NCBI RefSeq assembly: GCF_013522705.1 | Contig: NZ_JAAMRE010000004.1 | Coordinates: forward strand, 124,001-188,000 | Direction of reading: 5' to 3' | Length of the DNA: 64,000 nt | Source: Pseudomonas lurida | GTDB lineage: Bacteria; Pseudomonadota; Gammaproteobacteria; Pseudomonadales; Pseudomonadaceae | Shown: positions 40,701 to 48,684 of the stretch, one piece after another | How positions within the stretch are numbered: position 1 is the first letter of the stretch | How the letters are laid out: every line of letters begins with the position of its first letter | The notes under the pieces: generated by a model | The model's input: only the letters and a program-made list of their open reading frames with translations | What the model was told of the DNA's origin: nothing | Databases searched by the model: none | Position numbers and translations under genes: made by a program

Positions 40701-41933
40701 AAAGCGTTGTCGGATTTGCGCGTCCGTGGGCGGCGGGTCGGTATTCAACAGGCCGTTGACCGCCGCCCAATCATTCAGCGCGTCGCGTTGAATGCGTTGG
40801 ATGAGCGCCGGATCGACATCGACGGACTCGGCGGCGGCCAGCACTTCGCTGTAACTCATCGTGAGCACGCGCCCTGGCGACTGCGCTTCCAGCCTGGCCG
40901 CCGCGATTGTCAGTTGGGTCCAGGGGATACTGCCGTAAGTCACGCTCGGCGGGATGTCCTTGACCAGGTGCTGTGGGGCGACGCGGGCCAGCAATACGCG
41001 GGCCGCCAGGTCGGCCGCTGCCGCCGTGGTGCGCCCGTGCACCACCAGGTGCCGGCTCAAGCGTTCGATCACCTCGACGGCGGGTTTGCCCCAATGCTGG
41101 CGTTGCCCAAGGTCAAAACCGGCGACGCTGTTGCGCGCCGGGGTGCCGAGGGATTCGGGGTCCAGGCTCAGTTGGATGGCCGCCAGCAGGTAATCGTTGA
41201 CGCTGGCAGGCGTCGCAATGCCACCCAACCTGGATTGAATGACCTTGCCCAGCGCCTGCGCCCTCGCCGAGCCCAGCAGCGCCTCGGTTGCGTTGCTGGT
41301 TTTTTTCAAGTCAATGTTCGCCAGGTCGCTGTCTGCCAGCAGATAACCCAGCACCCCCTTATTGCGCGCGGCCAATGGCAATCCGGACAGGGTTGAGCCG
41401 GGTTCATCGAGCAGGTCGATGATGGTTTGCCGATCGTGCGTGTTCAGGGGCAACGGCCATGACAGCGCGCCGCTGAAGTTGCCCAGGGGATGGGGCTGCG
41501 CGTGTCGGGTCGCGAGCTGATACAGCGCGAGCAGGTCGTCCATGCGGGTCGGGACGGGTAAACCGCTGCCGTTGAGGTAGGTGCGAAGGTCGACGACGCT
41601 GCGGGCGGGGGGCAGAGGGTGTTGTTGGTAGTAATCCGAGTCTTCACACACCGACAGGGTACGGCCGCTCAGCAACTGCTCGACATCGCGGTGTCGATCT
41701 CCCTGCCCGGTGTCGACGGCTTCCTTCAACAGCCCGCGCAGCACCGTCGCCAATGCCTGCCAGTTGCAGCGTTCGGCAAAGGCTTTTTTCAGCGCGGCCG
41801 GATTGTCCAGTTCGTCAGCAGGCGACGTGTCCGTCGCACTCCCGAGCGCTTGCGGACGGGGGCCTGGACGATGCTCAGGGTGGGGCAGGGCCAATTGAGA
41901 AAGAGGGGGAGTGGCAGGTTGAATGGCGTTCAT
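37752..41933 (-). CDS. Large toxin-like protein with C-terminal TcdA/TcdB-type glycosyltransferase domain
   Basis: A 1393-residue protein with no signal peptide. Residues about 1-700 look like the uncharacterised N-terminal region of large Pseudomonas toxin-like proteins. Residues about 705-785 are hydrophobic (LLNLIPLRSATVNFIHGHVA; DGLLDLGLDAIGLVTLGIG), recalling a pore-forming/translocation segment. Beta-rich repeats (EYVKIDGRLYQS) follow. From about 1087 a glycosyltransferase domain starts at IPRQVHYFWAGG, with a DTD motif at 1198-1200 in YGGIYLDTDD. It may glycosylate host or competitor proteins. No immunity or secretion gene is adjacent. Confidence 0.75.
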   Translation of the reverse strand: MNAIQPATPPLSQLALPHPEHRPGPRPQALGSATDTSPADELDNPAALKKAFAERCNWQALATVLRGLLKEAVDTGQGDRHRDVEQLLSGRTLSVCEDSDYYQQHPLPPARSVVDLRTYLNGSGLPVPTRMDDLLALYQLATRHAQPHPLGNFSGALSWPLPLNTHDRQTIIDLLDEPGSTLSGLPLAARNKGVLGYLLADSDLANIDLKKTSNATEALLGSARAQALGKVIQSRLGGIATPASVNDYLLAAIQLSLDPESLGTPARNSVAGFDLGQRQHWGKPAVEVIERLSRHLVVHGRTTAAAADLAARVLLARVAPQHLVKDIPPSVTYGSIPWTQLTIAAARLEAQSPGRVLTMSYSEVLAAAESVDVDPALIQRIQRDALNDWAAVNGLLNTDPPPTDAQIRQRFITRQEHLQATAIALATPVPEREAMALELLRAQFPGVADSVFRAQSLVKASLREGRPARFPGEHSMLDIVMQGDTVVHDKAEHWVTNDPQIPIQAFCDKSASGKLTVADAFTEGYRQAIATLEKGHAGLTRYLISTLPPQDRQNLEYGALEFFHTHEYKIGLDFSTKTLSKRGHTLDVKTTRNGQVNVYRIDTRAGTITQHNYLATRYSPPYAGLETRHASTLYKTVAFKPFEDEHTEHAREAIAASDTPQVFDSARTDYIAKVFARSLDLHNDDLLHHARGMNSYDLSAAGDDAVGEFLLNLIPLRSATVNFIHGHVADGLLDLGLDAIGLVTLGIGKAGQAGKAFAKGVTSVAGATKAARFLGTVAAEALNPLSGTGDLLRRTGALVRSGASVGRQAIHALRGASGSYDMLKAAGTQHGLAAVGSYRAGDLHLEGAAVFRKGQWHAYDAVKGLPYGAPLERFQPAVAATGADVRVLQSPSLLDYEVRVEPEGLRVKGLQANVYAGPGNKEYVKIDGRLYQSRLEDGQRVILHPTAGSASIAVRDLGGAGWEPSATAQRLLGGQPDTLPKWKLDQNTYIVPIDDIKIRTNSANPYTLNYNGINHIVSFDGQVGAWRGGVDTDGKTPLYFWRSAKNKWQLGTLAKMKQARQLDAHSFRFIDAPSPAVLEAPKNVRAIPRQVHYFWAGGDIPAAMVSNMAKNAEKMPGFTSLVHVDADTPAQFQAIKRRLAADAPGLTVVNLQEEGFFQSLQNTDMYAYFRRGQGKNLAAASDVARYPMMNTYGGIYLDTDDLIQGAVGLPGLTAGDSDVMVSRPVTHKLSHYRPFFNTSNFATQADNPVIAEMIAEMNRRFTLNKTYFETSRPTTTRNASGTVDYTPEFLAYEGRIFETVGPTLFDDVLKSRRPDIYDIGFDGVNKETQQINGRLQPGKVFDLENHILEYYASKGISAPEGLQQRIQAARQHYLTFREQLQIKVGGAHSWIDS

Positions 41934-42071
41934 GAGAAACCGTCCCTGGGTAGTCGAATGTCGCCTGCAAGCAAGCGCGGCGAGGTCAACGACTGTGTGC
42001 GAAAAGCCGGGGATCAGGTTCCCGCCTGACTGTCAGGGGGTGTGTCGACAACAGCGGTGGCGGGCGGGGGA

Positions 42072-42977
42072 TTACGCTGCGGGCGTACCGCTCAGCAGTG
42101 CCTGGGCTTTATGGGTGATGATTTCCAGCAAAGCGTTCAATGCCGGCGAGGGTGCGGCGTCTTTCAGGGTCAGCGAGTAAAGGATGACGGGCATCGGCGG
42201 CGATACCGGGCACGCGTCCAGGCCGGACTCGCGCACGCCAAGGGCGGTGAATGGGTCGACAATCGCCAGCCCTTCTCCCGCCTCGACCATGCTGCGCATC
42301 ATCTGGTAGGTCTGCACCCGTGTCTGCACCACCGGTAACGGGCGTAACGCCTGCAGCTTGGCATCCAGCAGGCGGCTCAGCGGGTCATGACCCTCCAACC
42401 CGATCATGGACTGGCCGGCCAGGTCTTGCAGGGCGATGTATTTCTGCTTCGGCTTGAGCCAGCCATGGGGCGCCAGCAGCTGCAGCTTGCCTTGGGCCAG
42501 CACGGTACTGAGGATCTGCGGGTGTTCCGGGTCGTGCAGGCTCAGGCCTACGTCGGCCTCGTGCAACAGCAGGCTTCTGACAATGTCGCGGGTCGGCTGG
42601 CTCGACAGGTTGCACGGCGTGTCCTGAAAGCGACGGCGCAGCAGGGCGATGCTCTGCGGCAGCAGGTGGTTGGCCAGAGGCGGGGTGCACAGCGCGCGCA
42701 GTGTCGGGGCATGGTGATGTTTGAGGCGGCCGGCCAGGCGTTGCAGCGGTTCGAGTGCTTCGTAGACAGGCGCGATCTGCGCCTGCAGCTCCAGGGTTTC
42801 GCGCGTGGCCTGCAGACGCCCGCGCACACTGGCGAACAGCATGAAGCCCAGTTGCTGCTCGGCATCCTTGAGCGTCGCGTCAACGTCGCCCACGGGAAGT
42901 TGCAACCACTCGGCGGCCGTGCCGAGGTGTCCGGTCTGCAAAATGGCCTGAATCACTTCGATATGACGTAAACGCAT
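42072..42977 (-). CDS. LysR-family transcriptional regulator
   Basis: A 301-residue regulator with N-terminal winged HTH (MRLRHIEVIQAILQTGHLGTAAEWL) and a C-terminal effector domain (from about 90; LTLKDAAPSPALNALLEIITH at the end). The recognition helix LPVGDVDATLKDAEQQLG departs from the usual S-xx-S-xx-I pattern. It lies 138 bases upstream of the toxin gene on the same strand, so it could be its regulator or co-transcribed. Target not known. Confidence 0.82.
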   Translation of the reverse strand: MRLRHIEVIQAILQTGHLGTAAEWLQLPVGDVDATLKDAEQQLGFMLFASVRGRLQATRETLELQAQIAPVYEALEPLQRLAGRLKHHHAPTLRALCTPPLANHLLPQSIALLRRRFQDTPCNLSSQPTRDIVRSLLLHEADVGLSLHDPEHPQILSTVLAQGKLQLLAPHGWLKPKQKYIALQDLAGQSMIGLEGHDPLSRLLDAKLQALRPLPVVQTRVQTYQMMRSMVEAGEGLAIVDPFTALGVRESGLDACPVSPPMPVILYSLTLKDAAPSPALNALLEIITHKAQALLSGTPAA

Positions 42978-43157
42978 CGCCGGAGTCTATGTGCAGCGCG
43001 ATGGGGTTTCAATGGCACCGACCTCGATGCGCAAAAAAGACTGCGCGGGTCGCTCACACCTATGGCGTTCGGCCATGGCCCCACTAGAATGGCGCGTCTG
43101 AACATCGATGACCAAAGCCGCCCACGGCACTTACAACAAAAACAGGTCGGGTCTCAC

Positions 43158-43502
43158 ATGCCAATTCCCTCGCGCTTTTTCGGGATAACGGCCAAGCAAC
43201 TCCTGGTGTTGGTGACCGTGGGGTGCGTGGCTGCCTATCTCTTCAATACCCACGACGAATCCCTGCCGGAAAACCTCGCCCTTGAAACCTTCATTCGGGA
43301 CCAGGAGCAGGTGGGCGAACAGGTGGGTGCGGTGCTGGGCATTGCCTTGGTGCGGCAGATACAGGCGTATCCGGCCAATGGCGCGCCGGGCTACAAGCGT
43401 TCCACGTACACGGTCGAAGGGGAGCGAGGGCGGCTGATGGTGACCCTTAAGCAGGTCGAAGGGGAGGCGGGCGCCGAAGTGACGGAGATTCGCCGGCCCT
43501 GA
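43158..43502 (+). CDS. Small membrane-anchored hypothetical protein
   Basis: A 114-residue product with one N-terminal hydrophobic helix (QLLVLVTVGCVAAYLF) and a polar remainder (DQEQVGEQVGAVLGIALVRQ; RLMVTLKQVEGEAGAEVTEI), probably periplasmic. ATG 43158 begins MPIPSRFFGITAKQ; the SD is weak. No family recognised. Confidence 0.6.
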   Translation: MPIPSRFFGITAKQLLVLVTVGCVAAYLFNTHDESLPENLALETFIRDQEQVGEQVGAVLGIALVRQIQAYPANGAPGYKRSTYTVEGERGRLMVTLKQVEGEAGAEVTEIRRP

Positions 43503-43563
43503 TCGCCCAGCCCAGTCAACGCCATCAATGGCCGGGACTGAGCAGGCAGAAACGGGCGAGATA

Positions 43564-43800
43564 TCAGGAGGCGGGCGTGGACTGCGACTCGCGGACCAGA
43601 ATCGTTCCCGACTGGATCAGTTTGAATTCATCGCCTTCCAGTTTTTCTACACGATCGCCAATGGCCAGCTTGTAGGTGGTGGTAGGGGCCGAGCCAGCCA
43701 GGTCGCCGTGCGCCGGGGTGGATTCCTGGAATTCATGCACCGAATACACGCGTCCTTCTGCGTCTCTGGCATGGAATTGTCCGACAAGTACTGCTGCCAT
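43564..43800 (-). CDS. Hypothetical protein, 78 residues
   Basis: Starts MAAVLVGQFHARDAEGRVYSV at ATG 43800 with AGAGG 10 bases upstream. Alternating hydrophobic residues (TTTYKLAIGD; DEFKLIQSGTILV) suggest a small beta-barrel. Soluble, with no Cys. Function unknown; convergent with the small membrane protein gene. Confidence 0.65.
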   Translation of the reverse strand: MAAVLVGQFHARDAEGRVYSVHEFQESTPAHGDLAGSAPTTTYKLAIGDRVEKLEGDEFKLIQSGTILVRESQSTPAS

Positions 43801-43892
43801 CTGTTTAGAACCTCTGGAGATAAACACTCGATTTTCGGTTGTGTAGACCGTCATTGAGCGGGGTAGTTTGCCTACCGAAAAAAAATACTATT

Positions 43893-43920
43893 CGTAGGGC
43901 GTTTTGAGACGTTTCCTACG
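43893..43920. other. Inverted repeat CGTAGG/CCTACG
   Basis: CGTAGG (43893-43898) and CCTACG (43915-43920) with an inner CGT/ACG can form a stem. It lies between the divergent genes at 43800 and 44027, so it may be an operator or RNA hairpin. Nothing more specific can be said. Confidence 0.3.
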
Positions 43921-44026
43921 CGGGAAGGCGCAAGGCAAACCCGTGGGCAACTTCAGATGCTGCTGGTGAACAGGCGGCGAAGACTTTATAACTACAACTT
44001 CCTTAGTCCAACGTCGGGAAACTTCA

Positions 44027-44584
44027 ATGAGCAAGGTCTACACGATCGCCGTCCTGGTGGGCAGCTTGAGAAAAGACTCCATCAACCGCAAAGTCGCGCT
44101 GGCACTGGCCGACCTGGCCCCCGCCAACCTGAAGTTGAACATCGTGGAAATCGGCGATCTGCCGCTCTACAACGAGGACATCGACGGTGCATCACCGCCG
44201 GCAGCCTACAGCACTTTCCGTCAGCAGGTGAGTTCATCCGACGCGGTGCTGTTCGTGACCCCGGAATACAACCGTTCCGTACCGGCCCCATTGAAAAACG
44301 CGATTGACGTTGGCTCGCGCCCTTATGGCAAAAGTGCCTGGAGCGCCAAGCCGGGGGCGATCATCAGCGTGTCGCCGGGTGCGATTGGCGGCTTCGGCGC
44401 CAACCACCACCTGCGCCAGTCCCTGGTATTCCTCGATGTATGGTGCATGCAGCAGCCGGAAGCCTATCTGGGCGGCGCGGGCAGTGTGTTCGATGAGGCG
44501 GGGAAGGTGTCGGAGAAAACCAGGCCGTTTTTGCAGGCATTCATTGATGCCTACGCCAAATGGGTGGAAAAACAGAGCGCCTGA
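44027..44584 (+). CDS. NADPH-dependent FMN reductase (ChrR/azoreductase type)
   Basis: A 185-residue flavodoxin-like quinone/chromate reductase. The FMN-phosphate loop is VGSLRKDSINRK (residues about 11-22) and the second FMN contact is FVTPEYNRSVPAPLKNAID, both typical of the NAD(P)H:quinone reductase family. It likely gives two-electron reduction of quinones or azo dyes as protection from oxidative stress. A REP hairpin follows the stop. Confidence 0.87.
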   Translation: MSKVYTIAVLVGSLRKDSINRKVALALADLAPANLKLNIVEIGDLPLYNEDIDGASPPAAYSTFRQQVSSSDAVLFVTPEYNRSVPAPLKNAIDVGSRPYGKSAWSAKPGAIISVSPGAIGGFGANHHLRQSLVFLDVWCMQQPEAYLGGAGSVFDEAGKVSEKTRPFLQAFIDAYAKWVEKQSA

Positions 44585-44601
44585 ATCGGTCCTCGTTATC
44601 C

Positions 44602-44631
44602 AATGTGGGAGGGGCAAGCCCTCTCCCACAG
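44602..44631. repeat. Single REP hairpin
   Basis: GTGGGAGGG and CCTCTCCCAC surround a short GCAAGC centre, a single imperfect REP. It sits between the convergent FMN-reductase and poxB genes, where it can act as a two-way transcript end. Confidence 0.7.
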
Positions 44632-44638
44632 TATTGGC

Positions 44639-46363
44639 TCAGCGCAACCAGTTAGTCCTCGCCAACTCGATCACCTCATCGCCACGGCCACTCATCACCG
44701 CCTTGAGCATGTACAGGCTGAACCCTTTGGCCTGCTCCAGCTTGATGCTTGGCGGCATCACCAGTTCCTGGGTCGCGGTGACCACATCCACCAGCACCGG
44801 GCCATCATGGGCCAGGGCGCGGCGCAAGGCCGGCTCCAGGTCTTCGGATTGCTCCACGCGAATGCCGAGAATGCCCATGGCATTGGACATGGCGGCGAAA
44901 TCCGGGTTTTTCAGTTCGGTGCCGGCCTCCAGGTAACCGGCCGCCTTCATCTCCATGGCGACAAACCCCAGCGACGCGTTATCGAACACGATGACTTTGA
45001 CCGGCAGGTTCAATTGCGCCAGTGAGATGAAATCCCCCATCAGCATGGCAAAGCCACCGTCGCCGGACATCGAGATCACCTGGCGCCCAGGGAACGCTGC
45101 CTGTGCGCCGATCGCCTGCGGCATCGCATTGGCCATAGAGCCATGGTTGAACGAGCCGATCAGGCGGCGCTTGCCATTCATCTTCAAGTAGCGCGCGGCC
45201 CACACGGTGGGCGAACCGACGTCGGCGGTGAAGATCGCATCCTCGTCCGCCAGCTCGCTGAGCAGGCGTGCGACGTACTGCGGGTGAATCGGCCGATTGG
45301 CTTTCGACGGCTGTGCGAGGTCGTCCAGGCCCTGGCGGGCTTTTTCATAGTGCTTGAGCGACGTATCGAGAAAGCTGCGGTCGGTCTTGCGGGTCAGGCG
45401 CGGCAGCAGAGCGTCCAGGGTTTCACTGACGTCGGCGGCGATGCCCAGGTCAAGGGTGGCGCGTCGGCCGAGTGCCTGGGGGTCGCGATCGATCTGGATG
45501 ATTGTGGCGTCGGTGGGGTAAAACTGGCGATACGGGAAGTCGGTGCCGAGCATGATCAGCGTGTCGCAGTCGAGCATGGCGTGGTAACCGGAGCTGAAGC
45601 CGATCAGGCCGGTCATGCCCACGTCGAACGGATTGTCCCACTCCACATGCTCTTTGCCGCGCAACGCGTGCACCACGGGCGCGCCGAGGGTGTCAGCCAG
45701 GGCGACGACTTGGTCATGAGCACCGGCGCAGCCGCTGCCGCACAGCAGGGTGACTTTCTGGCTGCTTTGCAGGATCTCGACCAAGCGTTGCAGGTCCTGC
45801 TCCGCCGGTAAGGTGCGCGGCGCGTGCAGGGCGGGCCAGGGTTTAAGCTTGTCTTCGACTTCCAGCAGCGACACATCACCCGGAATCACCACCACGGCCA
45901 CGCCGCGATTGAGAATCGCCGAGCGCATGGCGCGGTGCAGCACCTGGGGCATTTGCGCAGGGTTGCTGACCAGTTCGATAAAGTGGCTGCATTCCTTGAA
46001 CAACTCCTGGGGATGGGTTTCCTGGAAGTAATTCAGGCCGATCTCGGACGACGGAATCTGCGCGGCAATCGCCAGTACCGGCACATGGTTGCGATGGCAG
46101 TCGAACAAGCCATTGATCAAGTGCAGGTTGCCCGGCCCGCAACTGCCGGCGCACACGGTCAGCTCACCGGTGGCGGCCGCTTCGGCACCGGCGGCGAAGG
46201 CGGCCACTTCTTCGTGGCGCACGTGCATCCACTCAATGCTGTCCATGCTGCGCAGCGCGTCGGTCAGCCCGTTGAGGCTGTCACCGGTCAAACCCCAGAT
46301 GCGCTTGATGCCCGCCTGTTCCAGGGTGCTCGCCAATTGCTGGGCCAGGTTGATTTTCGCCAT
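44639..46363 (-). CDS. poxB: Pyruvate oxidase / ubiquinone-dependent pyruvate dehydrogenase
   Basis: A 574-residue ThDP- and FAD-dependent enzyme oxidising pyruvate to acetate and CO2 with electrons to quinone. The catalytic Glu is in [15 protein letters not shown], the ThDP motif is [14 protein letters not shown] ending near VFDNASLG, and the FAD domain is central. The C-terminus shows the membrane-binding-like tail of PoxB ([19 protein letters not shown]). ATG 46363 has GGAG eight bases before. The closest alternative is another ThDP decarboxylase such as acetolactate synthase. Confidence 0.85.
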   Translation of the reverse strand: MAKINLAQQLASTLEQAGIKRIWGLTGDSLNGLTDALRSMDSIEWMHVRHEEVAAFAAGAEAAATGELTVCAGSCGPGNLHLINGLFDCHRNHVPVLAIAAQIPSSEIGLNYFQETHPQELFKECSHFIELVSNPAQMPQVLHRAMRSAILNRGVAVVVIPGDVSLLEVEDKLKPWPALHAPRTLPAEQDLQRLVEILQSSQKVTLLCGSGCAGAHDQVVALADTLGAPVVHALRGKEHVEWDNPFDVGMTGLIGFSSGYHAMLDCDTLIMLGTDFPYRQFYPTDATIIQIDRDPQALGRRATLDLGIAADVSETLDALLPRLTRKTDRSFLDTSLKHYEKARQGLDDLAQPSKANRPIHPQYVARLLSELADEDAIFTADVGSPTVWAARYLKMNGKRRLIGSFNHGSMANAMPQAIGAQAAFPGRQVISMSGDGGFAMLMGDFISLAQLNLPVKVIVFDNASLGFVAMEMKAAGYLEAGTELKNPDFAAMSNAMGILGIRVEQSEDLEPALRRALAHDGPVLVDVVTATQELVMPPSIKLEQAKGFSLYMLKAVMSGRGDEVIELARTNWLR

Positions 46364-46440
46364 GAAGAACTCCAATCGTCAGTGAGGTTAAAAGCTGCTG
46401 ATCAATAGGGGACAGTTCGATCACGGCGAATGCTCCGCCT

Positions 46441-47673
46441 TTAATGTGAAGATTGCGTCATGCTGGCGCGGTACTGGCGGGTACGCCGAGCGATAAACCA
46501 CTGATCGCGCACCAGCGCCATGCACGGCGCAACCTTGGGCCTGGGCAGGCGACCACGGCTCAGGCGGCGCATCTGGTCGCGTACCACGGCCAGGGTGGCG
46601 AGGGCGGCAAGCGGCTTGCGCCGCCATTGGATCGGTTTGAGTTGCGGGTTGGGGTCGCGGCCTTCGCGCCAGTGCTTGAGCAATTGCGGTTCCAGGGTCA
46701 GCGCGGTGGCGATGCCGGCCATGGCGATGCCGCTGTCCAGCACTTGCTGCACGATGGGCAGGCGACGAATACCGCCCGTCACCATCAACGGCATGGTGGC
46801 GATGCTTGCCAGCTCCTTGGCAAATTCCAGAAAGTACGCTTCGCGCGCCAGGGTCCGCCCGTCCCGCGCGTCGCCCTGCATGGCGGGTGCTTCATAGCTG
46901 CCGCCGGACAATTCGAGCAGATCGATGGGCAGCGGGTTGAGCATCTCGACCACGGCGCGTGCGTCCGCTGCATCGAAGCCGCCGCGCTGGAAGTCCGCCG
47001 AGTTGAGCTTGACTGCTACGCAGAACGACGGGCTGACACTGGCGCGCACGGCGTGGATCACTTCCAGCAGCAGGCGTGCGCGGTTTTCCAGGGAGCCGCC
47101 CCAGCGGTCGGTGCGGTGGTTGCTCAATGGCGAGAGAAACTGGCTGATCAAGTAGCCATGCGCGCCGTGGATCTGTACGCCGCTGAACCCGGCCTTTTCG
47201 GCCAGGCGCGCGCTGGTGGCGAAGCGTTGGATCACGTCCTGGATATCGTCCTCGGTCATGGCCCGAGGGGTGGCGAACATCTTTGAGAAACTGCCAAGGT
47301 CCAGCGCGATGGCCGACGGCGCCAGGGCTTGCTGGCCGAGGTTGGCCATGGTCTGGCGGCCTGGATGGCTGAGTTGAACCCAGAAATGCACACCTTTGGC
47401 CCGTGCGACCTCGGCCCATTCGCGGAAGCTGTCCAGGTGCTCTTCGTTTTCCAGCGCGACGCCGCCGGGGCCGGTCATGGCGCGGCGGTCGATCATTACG
47501 TTGCCGGTCAGCAACAGGCCCGGCTCGCCGTCAGCCCAGGCCTTGTACAGTTGCTTGAGTGCGTGGGAGGGCGCTTGGTTGAGGTCGGCCATGTTTTCTT
47601 CCATCGCGGCTTTGGCAATGCGGTTGGCGATGATCTGGCCATTGGGCAGTTGCAAGGGTTCGAACGGTGACAT
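46441..47673 (-). CDS. NADH:flavin oxidoreductase, Old Yellow Enzyme family
   Basis: A 410-residue FMN TIM-barrel enzyme. HPGRQTMANLGQ, VQIHGAHGYLISQFLSP and SNHRTDRWGGSLENR are the family's substrate/FMN-site segments. It is a single-domain member with a basic C-terminal tail, so it lacks the Fe-S/second flavin part of dienoyl-CoA reductase. It probably reduces electrophilic alkenes or nitro compounds. It is divergent from the MerR gene and shares the 19-bp-spacer promoter. Confidence 0.86.
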   Translation of the reverse strand: MSPFEPLQLPNGQIIANRIAKAAMEENMADLNQAPSHALKQLYKAWADGEPGLLLTGNVMIDRRAMTGPGGVALENEEHLDSFREWAEVARAKGVHFWVQLSHPGRQTMANLGQQALAPSAIALDLGSFSKMFATPRAMTEDDIQDVIQRFATSARLAEKAGFSGVQIHGAHGYLISQFLSPLSNHRTDRWGGSLENRARLLLEVIHAVRASVSPSFCVAVKLNSADFQRGGFDAADARAVVEMLNPLPIDLLELSGGSYEAPAMQGDARDGRTLAREAYFLEFAKELASIATMPLMVTGGIRRLPIVQQVLDSGIAMAGIATALTLEPQLLKHWREGRDPNPQLKPIQWRRKPLAALATLAVVRDQMRRLSRGRLPRPKVAPCMALVRDQWFIARRTRQYRASMTQSSH

Positions 47674-47701
47674 GGGTTGACTCCTGAGCGGGGGAGGCCT
47701 C

Positions 47702-47732
47702 AGGCTAAGCTTAAAGTTAACTTTAATGTCAA
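47702..47732 (-). promoter_or_regulatory. MerR-type promoter/operator for the OYE-family gene
   Basis: On the minus strand: perfect -35 TTGACA (plus 47727-47732), a 19-base spacer and -10 TAGCCT (plus 47702-47707). The spacer contains the perfect 16-bp palindrome TTAAAGTTAACTTTAA (47711-47726). Spacer lengthening with a central dyad is the hallmark of MerR-activated promoters, and a MerR gene is divergent. Confidence 0.75.
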
Positions 47733-47744
47733 GCAGGTATCGCA

Positions 47745-48149
47745 ATGAATATCGGAGAGCTGGCAAAACAGAGTGGACTGGCCGCCTCGCGCATTCGTTT
47801 TTACGAGGCCGAAGGACTGATCAGCCAGGTGGGGCGTCAAGCCAATGGCTATCGGCGCTATGCACCGGAAGCGTTGCAGACCTTGCAGTTGATACAGAGC
47901 GCGCAACAGGCGGGGTTTACCTTGCAGGAACTCAAGGCGCTCATGCCGGCGCCGGGGGAGCACAAGCGCGAGGAGTTGATTGAGGCGCTGCAGCGCAAGG
48001 TGCAGCAGATCGAAGAAATGCAGGCGCATTTGGCGCACAGCAAAGCGCAGTTGCTGGGCGTGATCGAGGCGGTACGGGCACAGCCGGAAGGCGTGCCGTG
48101 CTCGATGGGGCAGAAGCAGGTGCTGGCGTCGATCAAACTCAACCGATAA
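47745..48149 (+). CDS. MerR-family transcriptional regulator
   Basis: A 134-residue MerR protein: winged HTH (MNIGELAKQSGLAASRIRFYEAEGLI), wing region NGYRRYAPEALQTL, then a long dimerisation coiled coil (EELIEALQRKVQQIEEMQAHL). Only one Cys (VPCSMG, near the C-terminus) lies in the ligand region, so metal or thiol sensing is not obvious. It likely activates the divergent OYE-family gene through the palindrome. A terminator lies at the stop. Confidence 0.88.
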   Translation: MNIGELAKQSGLAASRIRFYEAEGLISQVGRQANGYRRYAPEALQTLQLIQSAQQAGFTLQELKALMPAPGEHKREELIEALQRKVQQIEEMQAHLAHSKAQLLGVIEAVRAQPEGVPCSMGQKQVLASIKLNR

Positions 48150-48176
48150 AAAAGCCCTGGCATGCCAAGGCTTTTT
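48149..48176. terminator. Bidirectional terminator
   Basis: AAAAAGCC (48149-48156) pairs with GGCTTTTT (48169-48176), with an inner TGG/CCA pairing around CAT. It ends the MerR gene and, on the other strand, the sulfite reductase-DUF934 pair. Confidence 0.8.
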
Positions 48177-48189
48177 CACGTGCGCCAAC

Positions 48190-48684
48190 TCAGCGGCGAC
48201 GGAACAGCGGAAGCGGCTCGTCAGTGGCGGCCTGGTAGGTCACCGAGAAATCCTTCAGGCTTTCCAGCGCTTCGTACGGGTCTTTGTCGGCGCGCAAGGC
48301 GAACGCATCGAAGCCGCAGCGGTGCAGGTAGAACAACTGGTCGCGCAATACGTCGCCGATCGCCCGCAGTTCGCCCTTGTAACCGTAGCGATCACGCAGC
48401 AGGCGGGCGTTGGAGTAGTTGCGCCCGTCGGTGAAGGCCGGGAAATTCAGGGCGATGACCTGGAAGTGCTCCACGTCCGCGCCGATTTCTTCGGCTTCTT
48501 CATCGGCGTCCAGCCACACACCCAGGCCGCCGTCGCGGGCCTTGAGGGCATGGCCGTGTTCGCGCCACAGCGCCAGCGGCACGATCAGGTCGTCGCAGTT
48601 GGAAATGCCGTCGAAGCTCGCGTCCTTGGGCAGCAGGTGCCAGGTTTCGTCGACGACTTCGTTGTTCTTAATGATTCGCTGCAT
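48190..48684 (-). CDS. DUF934 protein, sulfite reductase partner
   Basis: A 164-residue protein conserved downstream of cysI in pseudomonads (MQRIIKNNEVVDETWHLL; NYSNARLLRDRYGYKGELRA; LYLHRCGFDAFAL). Not a known enzyme; it is thought to assist assimilatory sulfite reduction. It overlaps the end of cysI by 17 bases, so it is translationally coupled. The terminator at 48149-48176 follows. Confidence 0.85.
   Translation of the reverse strand: MQRIIKNNEVVDETWHLLPKDASFDGISNCDDLIVPLALWREHGHALKARDGGLGVWLDADEEAEEIGADVEHFQVIALNFPAFTDGRNYSNARLLRDRYGYKGELRAIGDVLRDQLFYLHRCGFDAFALRADKDPYEALESLKDFSVTYQAATDEPLPLFRRR

Noticed and set aside
37752..48149. Genomic island or prophage around the toxin gene
   Set aside because: No integrase, tRNA site, direct repeats or phage genes were seen; simple gene insertion between syntenic blocks is enough.
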